A stretch of 64,000 bases of DNA from NCBI RefSeq assembly GCF_004028635.1, contig NZ_RQJW01000020.1, positions 89,737-153,736 of the forward strand, given 5' to 3'. Shown one piece after another: positions 1 through 8,166 of the stretch (position 1 is the stretch's first letter; each line of letters opens with the position of its first letter). Made by a program: the position numbers and the translations under genes. The notes below the pieces were generated by a model. The model saw only the letters and a program-made list of their open reading frames with translations. It was not told where the DNA came from and made no database searches. This DNA is from Streptomyces cyaneus. GTDB taxonomy: Bacteria; Actinomycetota; Actinomycetes; Streptomycetales; Streptomycetaceae.

Positions 1-644
1 TCGGGGTCCTCGATCTCGTTCTCCAGCTCGTCGAGGATGGAGATCTCGCGGTGCACGAGCGACTGAAGACGCCGGGCGAGGTTGACGAAGACCTCGAGCT
101 TCTGTTCGCTGCCTGCCTGACTGGAGAGCTGGGAGGCGTGGACGACGGCGGTGACGGCCCCGTCGTGGGCGCGGGCCAGATCGGCGGCGAGCAGTTCGAA
201 GTCGTCGGCGCCCTCGGGCGGACCGCTGCGCGTCTTGCGCTTCGGCGGCCCGTCGCCGCGCCGCAACGCCTCGACGAGGGCCCGCAGATCGGCCTCGCCG
301 CGTGCGCTGCTGCGTCGCAGTGCGCCGATGCGGTCGCTCACGGACTTGGCGGTGCGGTTGGCGGCCACTGCGGCGATCAGGATGCCCGCGAGGGTCACCG
401 AGACAGCGCCGGCCAGCACCCCCCACAGGGTGAGGCTCGGCCGCGCTCCAGTGGTGCGCACGACGAACAGCACTGCCGCGCAGGCGCTGAGCGCCACCGC
501 GGTGGGCGGCAGCACGGCCAGGCGCAGCAGTTGGGGCCGTATGTGGGTCTCGGGCAGCGCTGGTGCGGTGCGGGCGGCCGGGCGCCCGTGCCGCCCGCCC
601 TCACGGCGGTCTGCGCGTGCGGCCGGGGCGCGGAGTTGAGACAT
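1..644 (-). CDS. Membrane-anchored sensor-kinase-like protein, C-terminus cut by window edge
   Basis: An open frame runs from an ATG at 644 leftwards off the window with no stop, giving 214 residues of an unfinished protein. After a charged N-terminus there are two hydrophobic segments (about residues 37-60 and 71-93). A basic linker follows, then a helical, Glu/Arg-rich region ending in ELENEIED. This layout resembles Streptomyces membrane-bound ATP-binding (histidine-kinase-like) proteins in which a short transmembrane hairpin precedes a dimerisation helix. The ATPase domain itself would lie outside the window, so the assignment is an inference. It could also be another two-TM signalling protein. 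The frame shows normal high third-position G/C. Confidence 0.55.
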   Translation of the reverse strand, partial: MSQLRAPAARADRREGGRHGRPAARTAPALPETHIRPQLLRLAVLPPTAVALSACAAVLFVVRTTGARPSLTLWGVLAGAVSVTLAGILIAAVAANRTAKSVSDRIGALRRSSARGEADLRALVEALRRGDGPPKRKTRSGPPEGADDFELLAADLARAHDGAVTAVVHASQLSSQAGSEQKLEVFVNLARRLQSLVHREISILDELENEIEDP

Positions 645-1332
645 CGGGGTCCTCAGTACTGGTCCGTCGGTCGGGGCCTTGGGGTGCGCGCGGGTCTGCG
701 CGGGCCGGGGCATGCGCCATCGCGATGTCGGTCGACAGAGCCGACGAATTCGGCTCCGTGTCGCCCAACGGACACTGACAGTAGTCGCCTCCGCATCATG
801 TGCGGTGGGCAGTTGACAAAGTCCGGCAGGCAGCGTCCCGCTCTGGTATGAGGTCTCGTACGACAGACCGATAACCCGCTCCACGGTTCGCCCACAAGGA
901 GCGAGCGAGCGATCAGAGCTGGTCAGAAGTGGTCACGAAGAAAAGTCGAGGGGCGGGGCGCTTCCTACGCCCCACCCCTCGCTGACCCGCCCTTCCAGCA
1001 CCCCTGACAGCCCCGGCGGGGACGATTCAGCACTCCGCGGGCCCGACTCTCCGACTCCCAGAACGTCACCGGCAGTATCGGCGCATACGGCCTCGCGGGC
1101 GCCCAGGCACACTCCTGCACGCCCCCGAGCGAGCCACCCCACAGGGGCGCGCGGAGCCGACGAGCGCGCGCACTGTTTCGCTTCACGCCAGGACAGCACC
1201 GAGGGCGGGGCGCCGACGCAGACTCGGCGTCCCATCCGACAGAAATGGGGACCACTCCCGCACGGAACCGCCCACCGCGTCAGGACGGGTCAGCGCCCAC
1301 CCGCAAGGTCCACAGACCTGCCACAGACCTAC
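645..1332. other. Intergenic stretch without a convincing gene
   Basis: Several overlapping open frames of 80-100 codons exist here, but none shows a ribosome binding site, a consistent codon pattern or a recognisable motif. The left end must contain the promoter of the leftward membrane protein gene. The clear element is a strong hairpin at 947-981. The part between that hairpin and 1332 is transcribed downstream of the metallo-hydrolase gene if no earlier terminator exists. Confidence 0.6.
947..981 (-). terminator. Rho-independent-type hairpin, minus strand
   Basis: Arms of 14 bases (CGAGGGGTGGGGCG against CGCCCCGCCCCTCG, one mismatch) enclose a 7-base loop. Read on the minus strand the hairpin is followed by ACTTTTCTTC, a T-rich tract unusual for this DNA. 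It lies about 350 bases past the stop of the metallo-hydrolase gene at 1333, leaving a long 3' untranslated region or a small independent transcript. Confidence 0.6.
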
Positions 1333-2508
1333 CTAGGCGACCACCACAGCGTCCGGCCCCGGCGCGACCGGCGGCCATGCCGGCCAGCCCCCGGCGGGCG
1401 CTTCGGCCGCCTCACGCCACCACGGCGTCACTTGCGGCACCGAGGCCGGTTCGAAGGGCTCACCGCAGAGCGGAGCCGCCATCGTCACCCCGGCTTTGTG
1501 GGTGGCCCGCATCGTCCACTCCCCCGGCTCCGCCCACGGATGCGTCGCCAGATTGAAGGTGCCCCAGTGGATCGGCAGCATGACACCCACGGACGGATCG
1601 CCGCCCTGAAGATCGAGGTGGGCCCGGACGGCCTCATCCGGCGTCATGTGGATGTCGGGCCAGAAGTCCGAGTAGGCGCCGAGCTGGATCATCGTGGCGT
1701 CGAACGGGCCGTTGTCGGCTCCGATGTCCTTGAAGCCGTCGAAGTAGCCGGTGTCACCACTGTGAAAGATCCGGTGTTCGTCCGAGGCGACGACCCAGGA
1801 CGCCCAGAGCGTGTGCTGTGTGTTGCGCAGTCCGCGACCACAGAAGTGGCGGGCCGGGGTCGCGGTCAGGGTGAGGCCGCCGACCTTCGTCGCCTCGTGC
1901 CAGTCCAGCTCGCGCAGCCGGTCGGCGGACACACCCCAGTGTTCGAGGTGGGCGCCCACGCCGAGCGGTACGGCGAAGAGCGTGTCCGTGCCCGCCAGCG
2001 CCTTGATCGTGGGCAGGTCGAGGTGGTCGTAGTGGTCGTGGGAGATGACGACGACGTCGACCGGCCCGAGCGCGGCGAGCGGCAACGGCACGGGATGCAG
2101 CCGCTTGGGACCGGCGAAGGGGAACGGGGAGCAGCGCTCGCCCCACACGGGGTCGAACAGCACCCGATGGCCGTCGATCTCCGCGAGGACGCTCGAGTGC
2201 CCCATCCAGGTCAGGCGGAGCCCGCCGACGGGCGGCTTCGCCAGATCGGCGTAGGTGGTGGGGTGCACCGGCACGGTGCCCTTCGGGGCACGGCGGGGCC
2301 GGGTGTCCTTGTCGAAGAAGACCTTTGCGAACTCCGTCATCGAGCCCGAGGGTCTGGTTCGGGCGGCGCCTCCGGGGTTCTGGAAGACCCCGTCCCGGAA
2401 GTGCGGCGAATTGCGGATACGCGCCATGCGCTCACCGCTCGGGTCCACGCCGAAGGCCTCGGGCCGCAGGGCGCTGAGCCCGGAGCTCGGGAAACGAAAA
2501 CCGGCCAC
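1333..2508 (-). CDS. Metallo-beta-lactamase-fold hydrolase (UlaG / NAPE-PLD type)
   Basis: The product is 391 residues. The zinc-binding motif SHDHYDHLD (HxHxDH) follows a segment containing WMGHSSVLAEIDG, and later histidines occur in TPARHF, HSGDTGYFD and LPIHWGTF, the usual order in the UlaG/N-acyl-phosphatidylethanolamine phospholipase D-like branch. The substrate cannot be told from sequence; most bacterial members are annotated only as L-ascorbate-6-phosphate-lactonase-like or general hydrolases. The start is GTG, with GGAGG four bases upstream. There is no signal peptide, so it should be cytoplasmic. It is divergent from the dehydrogenase at 2676 and shares its control region. Confidence 0.85.
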   Translation of the reverse strand: MAGFRFPSSGLSALRPEAFGVDPSGERMARIRNSPHFRDGVFQNPGGAARTRPSGSMTEFAKVFFDKDTRPRRAPKGTVPVHPTTYADLAKPPVGGLRLTWMGHSSVLAEIDGHRVLFDPVWGERCSPFPFAGPKRLHPVPLPLAALGPVDVVVISHDHYDHLDLPTIKALAGTDTLFAVPLGVGAHLEHWGVSADRLRELDWHEATKVGGLTLTATPARHFCGRGLRNTQHTLWASWVVASDEHRIFHSGDTGYFDGFKDIGADNGPFDATMIQLGAYSDFWPDIHMTPDEAVRAHLDLQGGDPSVGVMLPIHWGTFNLATHPWAEPGEWTMRATHKAGVTMAAPLCGEPFEPASVPQVTPWWREAAEAPAGGWPAWPPVAPGPDAVVVA

Positions 2509-2593
2509 GGTACCTCCAGGTGGAGTCGGTGAGAAAGTCCATTATGGTCAGCCCCTCCGACAACCCCGTACGCCCCCTGATCCATTCCGTACG

Positions 2594-2638
2594 TTGACAT
2601 GTCCTCGCCCCAATTTGATACTGACCCATCGTTCAGTA
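2594..2638 (+). promoter_or_regulatory. Consensus promoter with overlapping TetR-like operator
   Basis: TTGACA (2594-2599), a 17-base spacer and GATACT (2617-2622) form a near-consensus housekeeping promoter reading toward the dehydrogenase. The inverted repeat TACTGA-N8-TCAGTA (2619-2638) starts inside the -10 box and covers the expected start of transcription near 2629. A repressor bound there would block initiation. The best local candidate is the TetR protein encoded at 3923, just beyond the dehydrogenase; this link is inferred. Confidence 0.7.
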
Positions 2639-2675
2639 ACCGTGCGCGGCGACCATCGCCCCCTCCGGAGACCCC

Positions 2676-3854
2676 ATGACCACTCCCCTGCTGTCGCTCA
2701 CCTGGACCGACCACATCACCGGCCGCCAGGGCTTCCTGGTCGTCGACCGGCTGGTGCGCGGCGTGTCCAGCGGCGGGCTGCGGATGCGGCCGGGCTGCAC
2801 ACTGGACGAGGTCACCGGGCTCGCCCGCGGCATGAGCATGAAGGAAGCCCTGCACTACGACCCCGAGGCGCGGTACGTCCCCCTGGGCGGCGCCAAGGGC
2901 GGCATCGACTGCGATCCCCGCGATCCGGAGGCGTACGGGCTCCTGGTGCGCTATCTGCGGACCATGCGGCCGTATATCGAGAGCTTTTGGACCACGGGCG
3001 AGGACCTCGGTCTCACCCAGGACGTGGTCGACCGGGCGGCCGCCGAGGTGGGGCTCGTCTCGTCCGTCCAGGCCGTGTATCCGCTGCTCGACGACGAGGC
3101 AGGCGCCCGTCGGCGGCTCGCGGACGCGTTCGCGGTCGAGGTGGACGGCATCGGGCTCGACGAGCTGGTCGGCGGCTGCGGGGTCGCCGAGTCGGTGCTC
3201 ACGGCACTGGACCGGGCCGGTGTGCCGTACTGGAGGACGCGCGTCGCCGTACAGGGTCTCGGAACCATGGGCGGGGCCACGGCGCGCTTCCTCACGCGCG
3301 CGGGGCTCACGGTCGTGGCCGTCGCCGACATCAAGGGCACGATCGCCAACCCGGCGGGCCTCGACATCGAGTCTCTGCTGGCGGCACGTGACGTGTACGG
3401 CACGGTCGACCGCGCGGCGCTGCGCCCCGGTGACCGTGAACTGCCGGGCGACGCCTGGTTGTCGGTCGAGGCGGAGGTGCTGGTGCCGGCGGCCGTCTCG
3501 TATGTGATCGACGCCGCGAACCAGGGGCGGATCACCGCCCGCTGGATCGCCGAGGCGGCCAACATGCCGGTTCGGCCCGAGGCGGAGGAACTGCTGGCCG
3601 CGCGGGGCGTCACGGTGTTGCCGGACGTCGTGGTCAACTCGGCCACGAACGCCTGGTGGTGGTGGACGCTGTTCGGCGACATCGGCCCGGACGCGGACGA
3701 GGCGTTCGCCCATACGCAACGGTCGATGCGCGCCCTGACCGACCGCACCCTGACCCGCGCCGAGGCCGACGGGACGACACCCCGGGCCGCCGCGCACGCC
3801 ATCGCGGCCGACCGGCTGCCGGTGATCGCGGAGCGCTTCGGCCTGCACCGGTGA
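2676..3854 (+). CDS. Glu/Leu/Phe/Val dehydrogenase family amino acid dehydrogenase
   Basis: The product is 392 residues. The N-terminal domain carries the catalytic-lysine motif GGAKGGID (about residues 71-78), and the C-terminal Rossmann domain has VAVQGLGTMGG near residue 190. These enzymes oxidatively deaminate an amino acid with NAD(P); the exact substrate (Glu, Leu, Val or Phe) is not clear. GGAG lies five bases before the ATG. The gene has its own consensus promoter with an overlapping palindrome, and a TetR regulator gene follows 68 bases downstream on the same strand, suggesting a substrate-induced pair. The cytoplasm is the expected location. Confidence 0.88.
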   Translation: MTTPLLSLTWTDHITGRQGFLVVDRLVRGVSSGGLRMRPGCTLDEVTGLARGMSMKEALHYDPEARYVPLGGAKGGIDCDPRDPEAYGLLVRYLRTMRPYIESFWTTGEDLGLTQDVVDRAAAEVGLVSSVQAVYPLLDDEAGARRRLADAFAVEVDGIGLDELVGGCGVAESVLTALDRAGVPYWRTRVAVQGLGTMGGATARFLTRAGLTVVAVADIKGTIANPAGLDIESLLAARDVYGTVDRAALRPGDRELPGDAWLSVEAEVLVPAAVSYVIDAANQGRITARWIAEAANMPVRPEAEELLAARGVTVLPDVVVNSATNAWWWWTLFGDIGPDADEAFAHTQRSMRALTDRTLTRAEADGTTPRAAAHAIAADRLPVIAERFGLHR

Positions 3855-3922
3855 CGGCGGCGGGAAGGGCCCGTCGACCGCGGCCACAGGAACGGCTCGT
3901 GGCGAGGCTTTAGGGTGGCCGA

Positions 3923-4540
3923 GTGGCAAGAGTGCGGTTGAGTGTGGCCGAGCGGCGTGAGGAATTGCTGCGGGCCGCCGTCGAGCAGATAGAGGCGCGG
4001 GGCGTGTCGGCGGTCAGGATCGCCGACGTGGCCTCGGCCCTCGGGGTGAGCAACGCGCTGGTGCTCTATCACTTCGCCACGAAGGAGAAACTGGTCGCCG
4101 CCGCGTTCGCGCACGCGGCCGAGGGCGATCTGGCCCGTCTGCGCAGGCTGCTGGGCCGCCGTACGACGGCGCTGCGGCGGCTGCGGGCGGCCGTGCGCTG
4201 GTACGCGCCGACCGGCCAGGCCAAGGGCTGGCGGCTGTGGATCGAGGGCTGGGCGGCGGCGCTGCGCGAGCCCGCGTTGCAGGAGGTCACACGGGACCTC
4301 GACCGGCAGTGGAAGGCGGCCCTCGCCGAGGTCATCGAGCAGGGAGTGGCCGCGGACGAGTTCCGCTGCCCGGACCCCACCGGCACGGCCCTGCGTCTGA
4401 CGGCCCTGCTCGACGGGCTGGCCGTGCAGCTGACGTCGTATCCGGGCGCGGTGTCACGCGCGCGTGCCCAGCAGTGGGCGGACGAGGCGCTCGCCCGGGA
4501 ACTGGGGCTGGAGCGGAAGGCGTTGACGACGGCGCGGTGA
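3923..4540 (+). CDS. TetR family transcriptional regulator
   Basis: The product is 205 residues. The N-terminal helix-turn-helix (about residues 28-55) has the family pattern IADVASALGVSNALVLYHF followed by a KEKLV helix, and a C-terminal ligand-binding helical domain follows. The start is GTG at 3923. A -10-like TAGGGT lies at 3911-3916, only six bases before it, so the gene is probably transcribed as a leaderless mRNA, independently of the dehydrogenase upstream. The neighbouring inverted repeat at 2619-2638 is a plausible target. The effector is unknown. Confidence 0.88.
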   Translation: MARVRLSVAERREELLRAAVEQIEARGVSAVRIADVASALGVSNALVLYHFATKEKLVAAAFAHAAEGDLARLRRLLGRRTTALRRLRAAVRWYAPTGQAKGWRLWIEGWAAALREPALQEVTRDLDRQWKAALAEVIEQGVAADEFRCPDPTGTALRLTALLDGLAVQLTSYPGAVSRARAQQWADEALARELGLERKALTTAR

Positions 4541-4636
4541 GGTGGGCGATCGCCGGTGGTCGCTTCACCACGGTGACGACAGCCGTGTGGGCCGCGCCCC
4601 CGAACAGGGCCCGGCCCACACCACCGAGGCGTCGCC

Positions 4637-5455
4637 TCAAGCCACCGATTCGATCCGCATCTTGATGTCGTCCGGGGACAGCGCGCCCTTGGCCGTCACA
4701 TGGTCCCCCGACGACTCGCCGCGCAGGCGCCGTCCGATCCACGGCACCAGGTACTCGCGTGCCCAGTGGACGTCGTCCCGGCGGATGTCGAGAGTGCCGC
4801 GGGCCGGGAGCGGTGGCCAGGGCTGGTCCGGGTCGGCCGGCACCTCCAGGCCGAGGACCTGGCCCGCGCGGAGCGCCACACGCGTGTGCCCCTCCGCAGA
4901 GAGGTGGAGCCGGTCGTCGTCCCAGGCCCTGCGGTCCTGAATGGTCTTCAGGGACCACAGGTCGAGCACCGGACAGCCGTACCGGTCGGCGATGGCCCGC
5001 ACATGACCGTTGTAGGTGGCGATCTTGCCGCGCAGATGCTTCAGCACGGGCACGCCACGGGTGTCGAAGCCGGTCGTCACCATGACGGTGCCGACGGCGG
5101 AGGTGAGCCGGATGATCGCCCGCTCGAAGCGCTCGGCCACCTCGTCGGGGTCGGTTCCGGGTCGGATGATGTCGTTGCCGCCCGCACAGAACGAGACCAG
5201 GTCCGGGGCCAGTTCGACGGCCTTCGGAAGCTGGTCCTCGACGATCTGGTCGAGCAGTTTGCCGCGTACGGCGAGGTTCGTGTACTTGAAGGCGCCCTCG
5301 GGCCGCCGGTCCGCGAGCAGTACCGCGAACCGGTCGGCCCAGCCGACGAACGCCCCGTCGGGGCCGGGGTCGCCGACGCCCTCGGTGAAGCTGTCCCCCA
5401 CCGCAACGTACGACCCGATCACTGATCTGCTGTCACTCTTCGAATCGTCTGCCAC
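4637..5455 (-). CDS. SGNH/GDSL-type hydrolase
   Basis: The product is 272 residues starting at GTG 5455. Block I is VAVGDSFTEG (about residues 17-26) with the nucleophilic Ser; block III is CAGGNDIIRPG; block V is DRLHLSAEGH, supplying the catalytic Asp and His. There is no signal peptide, so an intracellular esterase or lipase is likely; the substrate is unknown. It is convergent with the TetR gene and stands alone. The C-terminal 60 residues (WAREYLVPWIGRRLRG and onward) are typical of actinobacterial members. Confidence 0.85.
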   Translation of the reverse strand: MADDSKSDSRSVIGSYVAVGDSFTEGVGDPGPDGAFVGWADRFAVLLADRRPEGAFKYTNLAVRGKLLDQIVEDQLPKAVELAPDLVSFCAGGNDIIRPGTDPDEVAERFERAIIRLTSAVGTVMVTTGFDTRGVPVLKHLRGKIATYNGHVRAIADRYGCPVLDLWSLKTIQDRRAWDDDRLHLSAEGHTRVALRAGQVLGLEVPADPDQPWPPLPARGTLDIRRDDVHWAREYLVPWIGRRLRGESSGDHVTAKGALSPDDIKMRIESVA

Positions 5456-5567
5456 ATCGGCACATGATTCACCTTCGAATGTGACCTACGCGACCGTAAG
5501 GAGGGGTTGACGGTCGGTGAGATAAGCCACTTGTAAAGTGTTGGCCAAACCTGGAATAAGCCTCTGA

Positions 5568-6284
5568 TCAGGGGCGTTGTGGGCTCAACCGCCACACCCG
5601 GAAGTCGCCGATCCGGAAATGGCTCCAGGTGGTCCGGAAGGCGAAGTGGCCACTGGTATAGGGCTCCTGGTCGGTGTAGTCGAAGACGAGCCGCCCGTTG
5701 TTCCACCACCGCACGGTCGAGCCGTCGGAGACGATCCGGACGTGGTTGGGCTCGTTCGCCACGAGCAGCGGCTCCGTGTAGTCGTAGATCAGCGGGCGGA
5801 CCCCGGCCTGGCCGACGTACCGGCGCAGCCTCGTCGTGGTGTTGGTGTTGGCACCGTAGCCGACGTAGTACGTCTTGAGGTGGTCGTACTCCGCCAGCGC
5901 CCCGCCGCGCGGGGTGGCGAAGATGTCGTCCGGGGAGCGGACGTCGGTCGCGTTCCAGAAGTTGTTCAGGTCGGAGACGCGGTCGTTGACACCGCCTGCC
6001 GATATGGGCGTGGCCGTGTACTCGATGACATACGGCCCTTCCAGCCGCTTCTTGAACCAGACCGTCGCCCCGGCGGGTACGTCGACCTCCAGGACCCCGC
6101 GGGAGGCGGTGACGGTGCCGCCCTTCTCGAGTTCCACCGCCCATTGCCCCAGGCCGTGACGGAAGTCGTCGTGGGCTATGAGGCGACGGTGGCGGGGCGT
6201 GGCGCTCGCCGTCCCCGCCGGAGCGAGGGCTGCGAGGGCGGCGCCGGCGGCCAGGGCTCCGAAGGCTCTACGCGTGGTCGTCAT
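5568..6284 (-). CDS. Tat-exported DUF6250-type protein of a pectin operon
   Basis: The product is 238 residues. The start ATG at 6284 places a twin-arginine signal (TTRRAFGALA, then a hydrophobic stretch ending near TASA) at the N-terminus, so export by Tat is expected. The mature part looks like a jelly-roll, beta-rich carbohydrate-active domain: it contains VWFKKRLEGPYVIEYT, an AEYDHLKTYYVGYGANTNTT segment and WWNNGRLVFDY. This agrees with the DUF6250 family found beside PL11 lyases, though no catalytic residues can be assigned. The gene overlaps the lyase gene by 17 bases, so the two are translationally coupled. An upstream extension of the frame is a shadow inside the lyase gene. Confidence 0.75.
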   Translation of the reverse strand: MTTTRRAFGALAAGAALAALAPAGTASATPRHRRLIAHDDFRHGLGQWAVELEKGGTVTASRGVLEVDVPAGATVWFKKRLEGPYVIEYTATPISAGGVNDRVSDLNNFWNATDVRSPDDIFATPRGGALAEYDHLKTYYVGYGANTNTTTRLRRYVGQAGVRPLIYDYTEPLLVANEPNHVRIVSDGSTVRWWNNGRLVFDYTDQEPYTSGHFAFRTTWSHFRIGDFRVWRLSPQRP

Positions 6285-8166
6285 GGGAGACGTCCCCTTC
6301 CGGGAGAGTGATCGTGGGCTTCGGCACGCGACGGGTCTCGGTGCCGAGGTAGTAGTCCGTGTACGTCGACTGCAGGTAGCCCCGTACGGTCCAGCCGAGG
6401 CGGTACTCGGGGTTCTGGGCGAGGGTGTACAGGCGCGTCCTCGTGGGCTCGGTGGTGGTGTAGAGGCGTAGTGCGGTGTGGTCGGCGGTCTCGGCGAGGA
6501 TCTCCTCGCGCCAGTCGCCGAGGATGTCGCCGTAGAACGGGGTCGCGTTGCGGGGACCCGACACGACACCCGAGGGCTCGAAGATCTTCGCGCTGGTCTG
6601 GGTCGCCGGGTCCCACTTCTCGACGTGCGTGTAGTCGAGGAGCTCTGACGCCTTGTCACCGTCCCACCAGATACGGAAGTTGACGCTGGGGGTGGTCGTG
6701 GAGACCTTGCCGTCCTGGACGTTGTAGACGCCCGCGCCCGGTGCGGTGACGTCGGCGGTGGAGGTCCAGTACTCGTAGCCGGGGTGGTTCGGGTCGATGT
6801 CGCCGGTGCTGCCGCGGCCGACGTCGATGTCGGTGTCGTTCTCCCAGTCGGCGGGGTGCCGGCCGGTCACCAGGCGCTCGCCCGTGTCGGCGTCGTAGTA
6901 GTACCAGGGGAACTTCGGTACGACTCCCAGCTCCGCCTGCTGGATCGCGAAGCCCTCCAGGCCGGGGCGGTCGGGGTCGAGGTCGGCGATGTGGAAGCGG
7001 TCCCCGTGTCCGGCGCCGTCGACGACGTAACGCAGGGTGCCGTCGCTGTTGACGACGTAGTTGCCGTCGGCGATCTCGTCCGTGCCGTCCTGGTCGACGT
7101 CGACCGTGCGGATCTGGTGGAAGCTGGTCGCGCCGCTGTCGGCGGGCACGACGTACTTCCAACGGCGGGTCAGGTCGGTCCCGTTGAAGTCCCAGGTCTG
7201 GAAGAGGATGCGGAAGGCTCCGCGCCGGGCGCCGACACGCGTGACCAGCTTCGTGACGAGGCTGGGGTGTGCGCCGTCGAGGTGGGCGATGCCGAAGTGG
7301 CCGCCGGACGGGCCGTCGGTCGCGAAGTCGTCGGGTACGGGCTGCCGGGTGCGCTCGGTGCCGGTCGCGCCGTCGATCACGGAGACGAACTGGTTCGCGG
7401 GCGAGGCGGCGGTGACCTTCGAACCGTCGGCGAAGGTGGTGCCGTCGGCGGTGTGCACCAGCACCTCGGCCCTGCCGTCGCCGTCGAGGTCGTACACCGT
7501 GACGTTGTCGTCGTTGCGGTAGCCGCCGATCGCCGTCGAACCGCTGATCGCGGCGGGCGCGGGGTCGTTGGCGCCGTTGCCGCCCACCTGCGTGTACGAG
7601 CCGGGGCCGAGGTCGACTCGCCAGAGCCGCTCGCCGGTGAGGGTGTACGCCTCCAGCAGATCGGGCTTGTCGCGGGTCTGCGAGAGGCGGCTGACGACGA
7701 GTTCGTAGCGTCCGTCGCCGTCGAGGTCGCCGGGCCAGGCGTGCTGCACGGTGTAGCCGTCGGCGGCGGCGAGCGGGATCTCGGCGTAGCCCTGCCCGAG
7801 GTCGAGAGCGGCCGGGCTCGGCTGTTGCTCACGTCCGCCCACGATCGCGCGCACGGTGTACGTGCCCGTGCCGGGGGTGTTGTCCTGGTAGGTCGTCGAC
7901 TTGGTCACCGGGGCGCGGTTCAGTCGCCGCCCGTTCTTGTACACGTTGAAGGCGATGGCGTCGCCGTACCGCGCGTACTCGGTGCCGAGGAGTCGCCAGC
8001 TGAGGAAGGTTCCCCCGCCGGAGGGGACGGCGACCAGGCCGCGGTCCAGGTTCTCCACGATCCGGTGCGGTTTCTCCACGGAGTGGCCGGCGGGCGCGGA
8101 GAACAGGCCGGCCAGCAGGGTCGCGGCGGCGACGGCGCCGATTCTTCGGCGTCGGTCGAGGTTCAC
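6268..8166 (-). CDS. Secreted rhamnogalacturonan lyase (PL11 family)
   Basis: The product is 632 residues with a Sec-type signal (basic MNLDRRRR, then a hydrophobic core ending near PAGHS). The mature protein begins with the PL11 hallmark RIVENLDRGLVAV and has beta-propeller calcium repeats such as DLDGDGRYELV, DLDGDGRAEVLV and DVDQDGTDEIADG, then GDILGDWREEIL near the C-terminus. PL11 enzymes cleave the rhamnose-galacturonate backbone of pectin by beta-elimination outside the cell. The start is GTG, overlapping the esterase stop by four bases (GTGA) with AAGGAG six bases upstream, so it belongs to the same operon. Confidence 0.92.
   Translation of the reverse strand: MNLDRRRRIGAVAAATLLAGLFSAPAGHSVEKPHRIVENLDRGLVAVPSGGGTFLSWRLLGTEYARYGDAIAFNVYKNGRRLNRAPVTKSTTYQDNTPGTGTYTVRAIVGGREQQPSPAALDLGQGYAEIPLAAADGYTVQHAWPGDLDGDGRYELVVSRLSQTRDKPDLLEAYTLTGERLWRVDLGPGSYTQVGGNGANDPAPAAISGSTAIGGYRNDDNVTVYDLDGDGRAEVLVHTADGTTFADGSKVTAASPANQFVSVIDGATGTERTRQPVPDDFATDGPSGGHFGIAHLDGAHPSLVTKLVTRVGARRGAFRILFQTWDFNGTDLTRRWKYVVPADSGATSFHQIRTVDVDQDGTDEIADGNYVVNSDGTLRYVVDGAGHGDRFHIADLDPDRPGLEGFAIQQAELGVVPKFPWYYYDADTGERLVTGRHPADWENDTDIDVGRGSTGDIDPNHPGYEYWTSTADVTAPGAGVYNVQDGKVSTTTPSVNFRIWWDGDKASELLDYTHVEKWDPATQTSAKIFEPSGVVSGPRNATPFYGDILGDWREEILAETADHTALRLYTTTEPTRTRLYTLAQNPEYRLGWTVRGYLQSTYTDYYLGTETRRVPKPTITLPEGDVSHDDHA

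Noticed and set aside
645..1332. Several 80-100 codon frames in the gap
   Set aside because: No ribosome site, motif or consistent third-position G/C pattern distinguishes any of them.
5568..6659. 363-residue version of the DUF6250 protein
   Set aside because: The first 125 codons lie inside the lyase gene in another frame and read as Arg/Ser/Thr-rich antisense-like sequence; the Tat signal begins at 6284.
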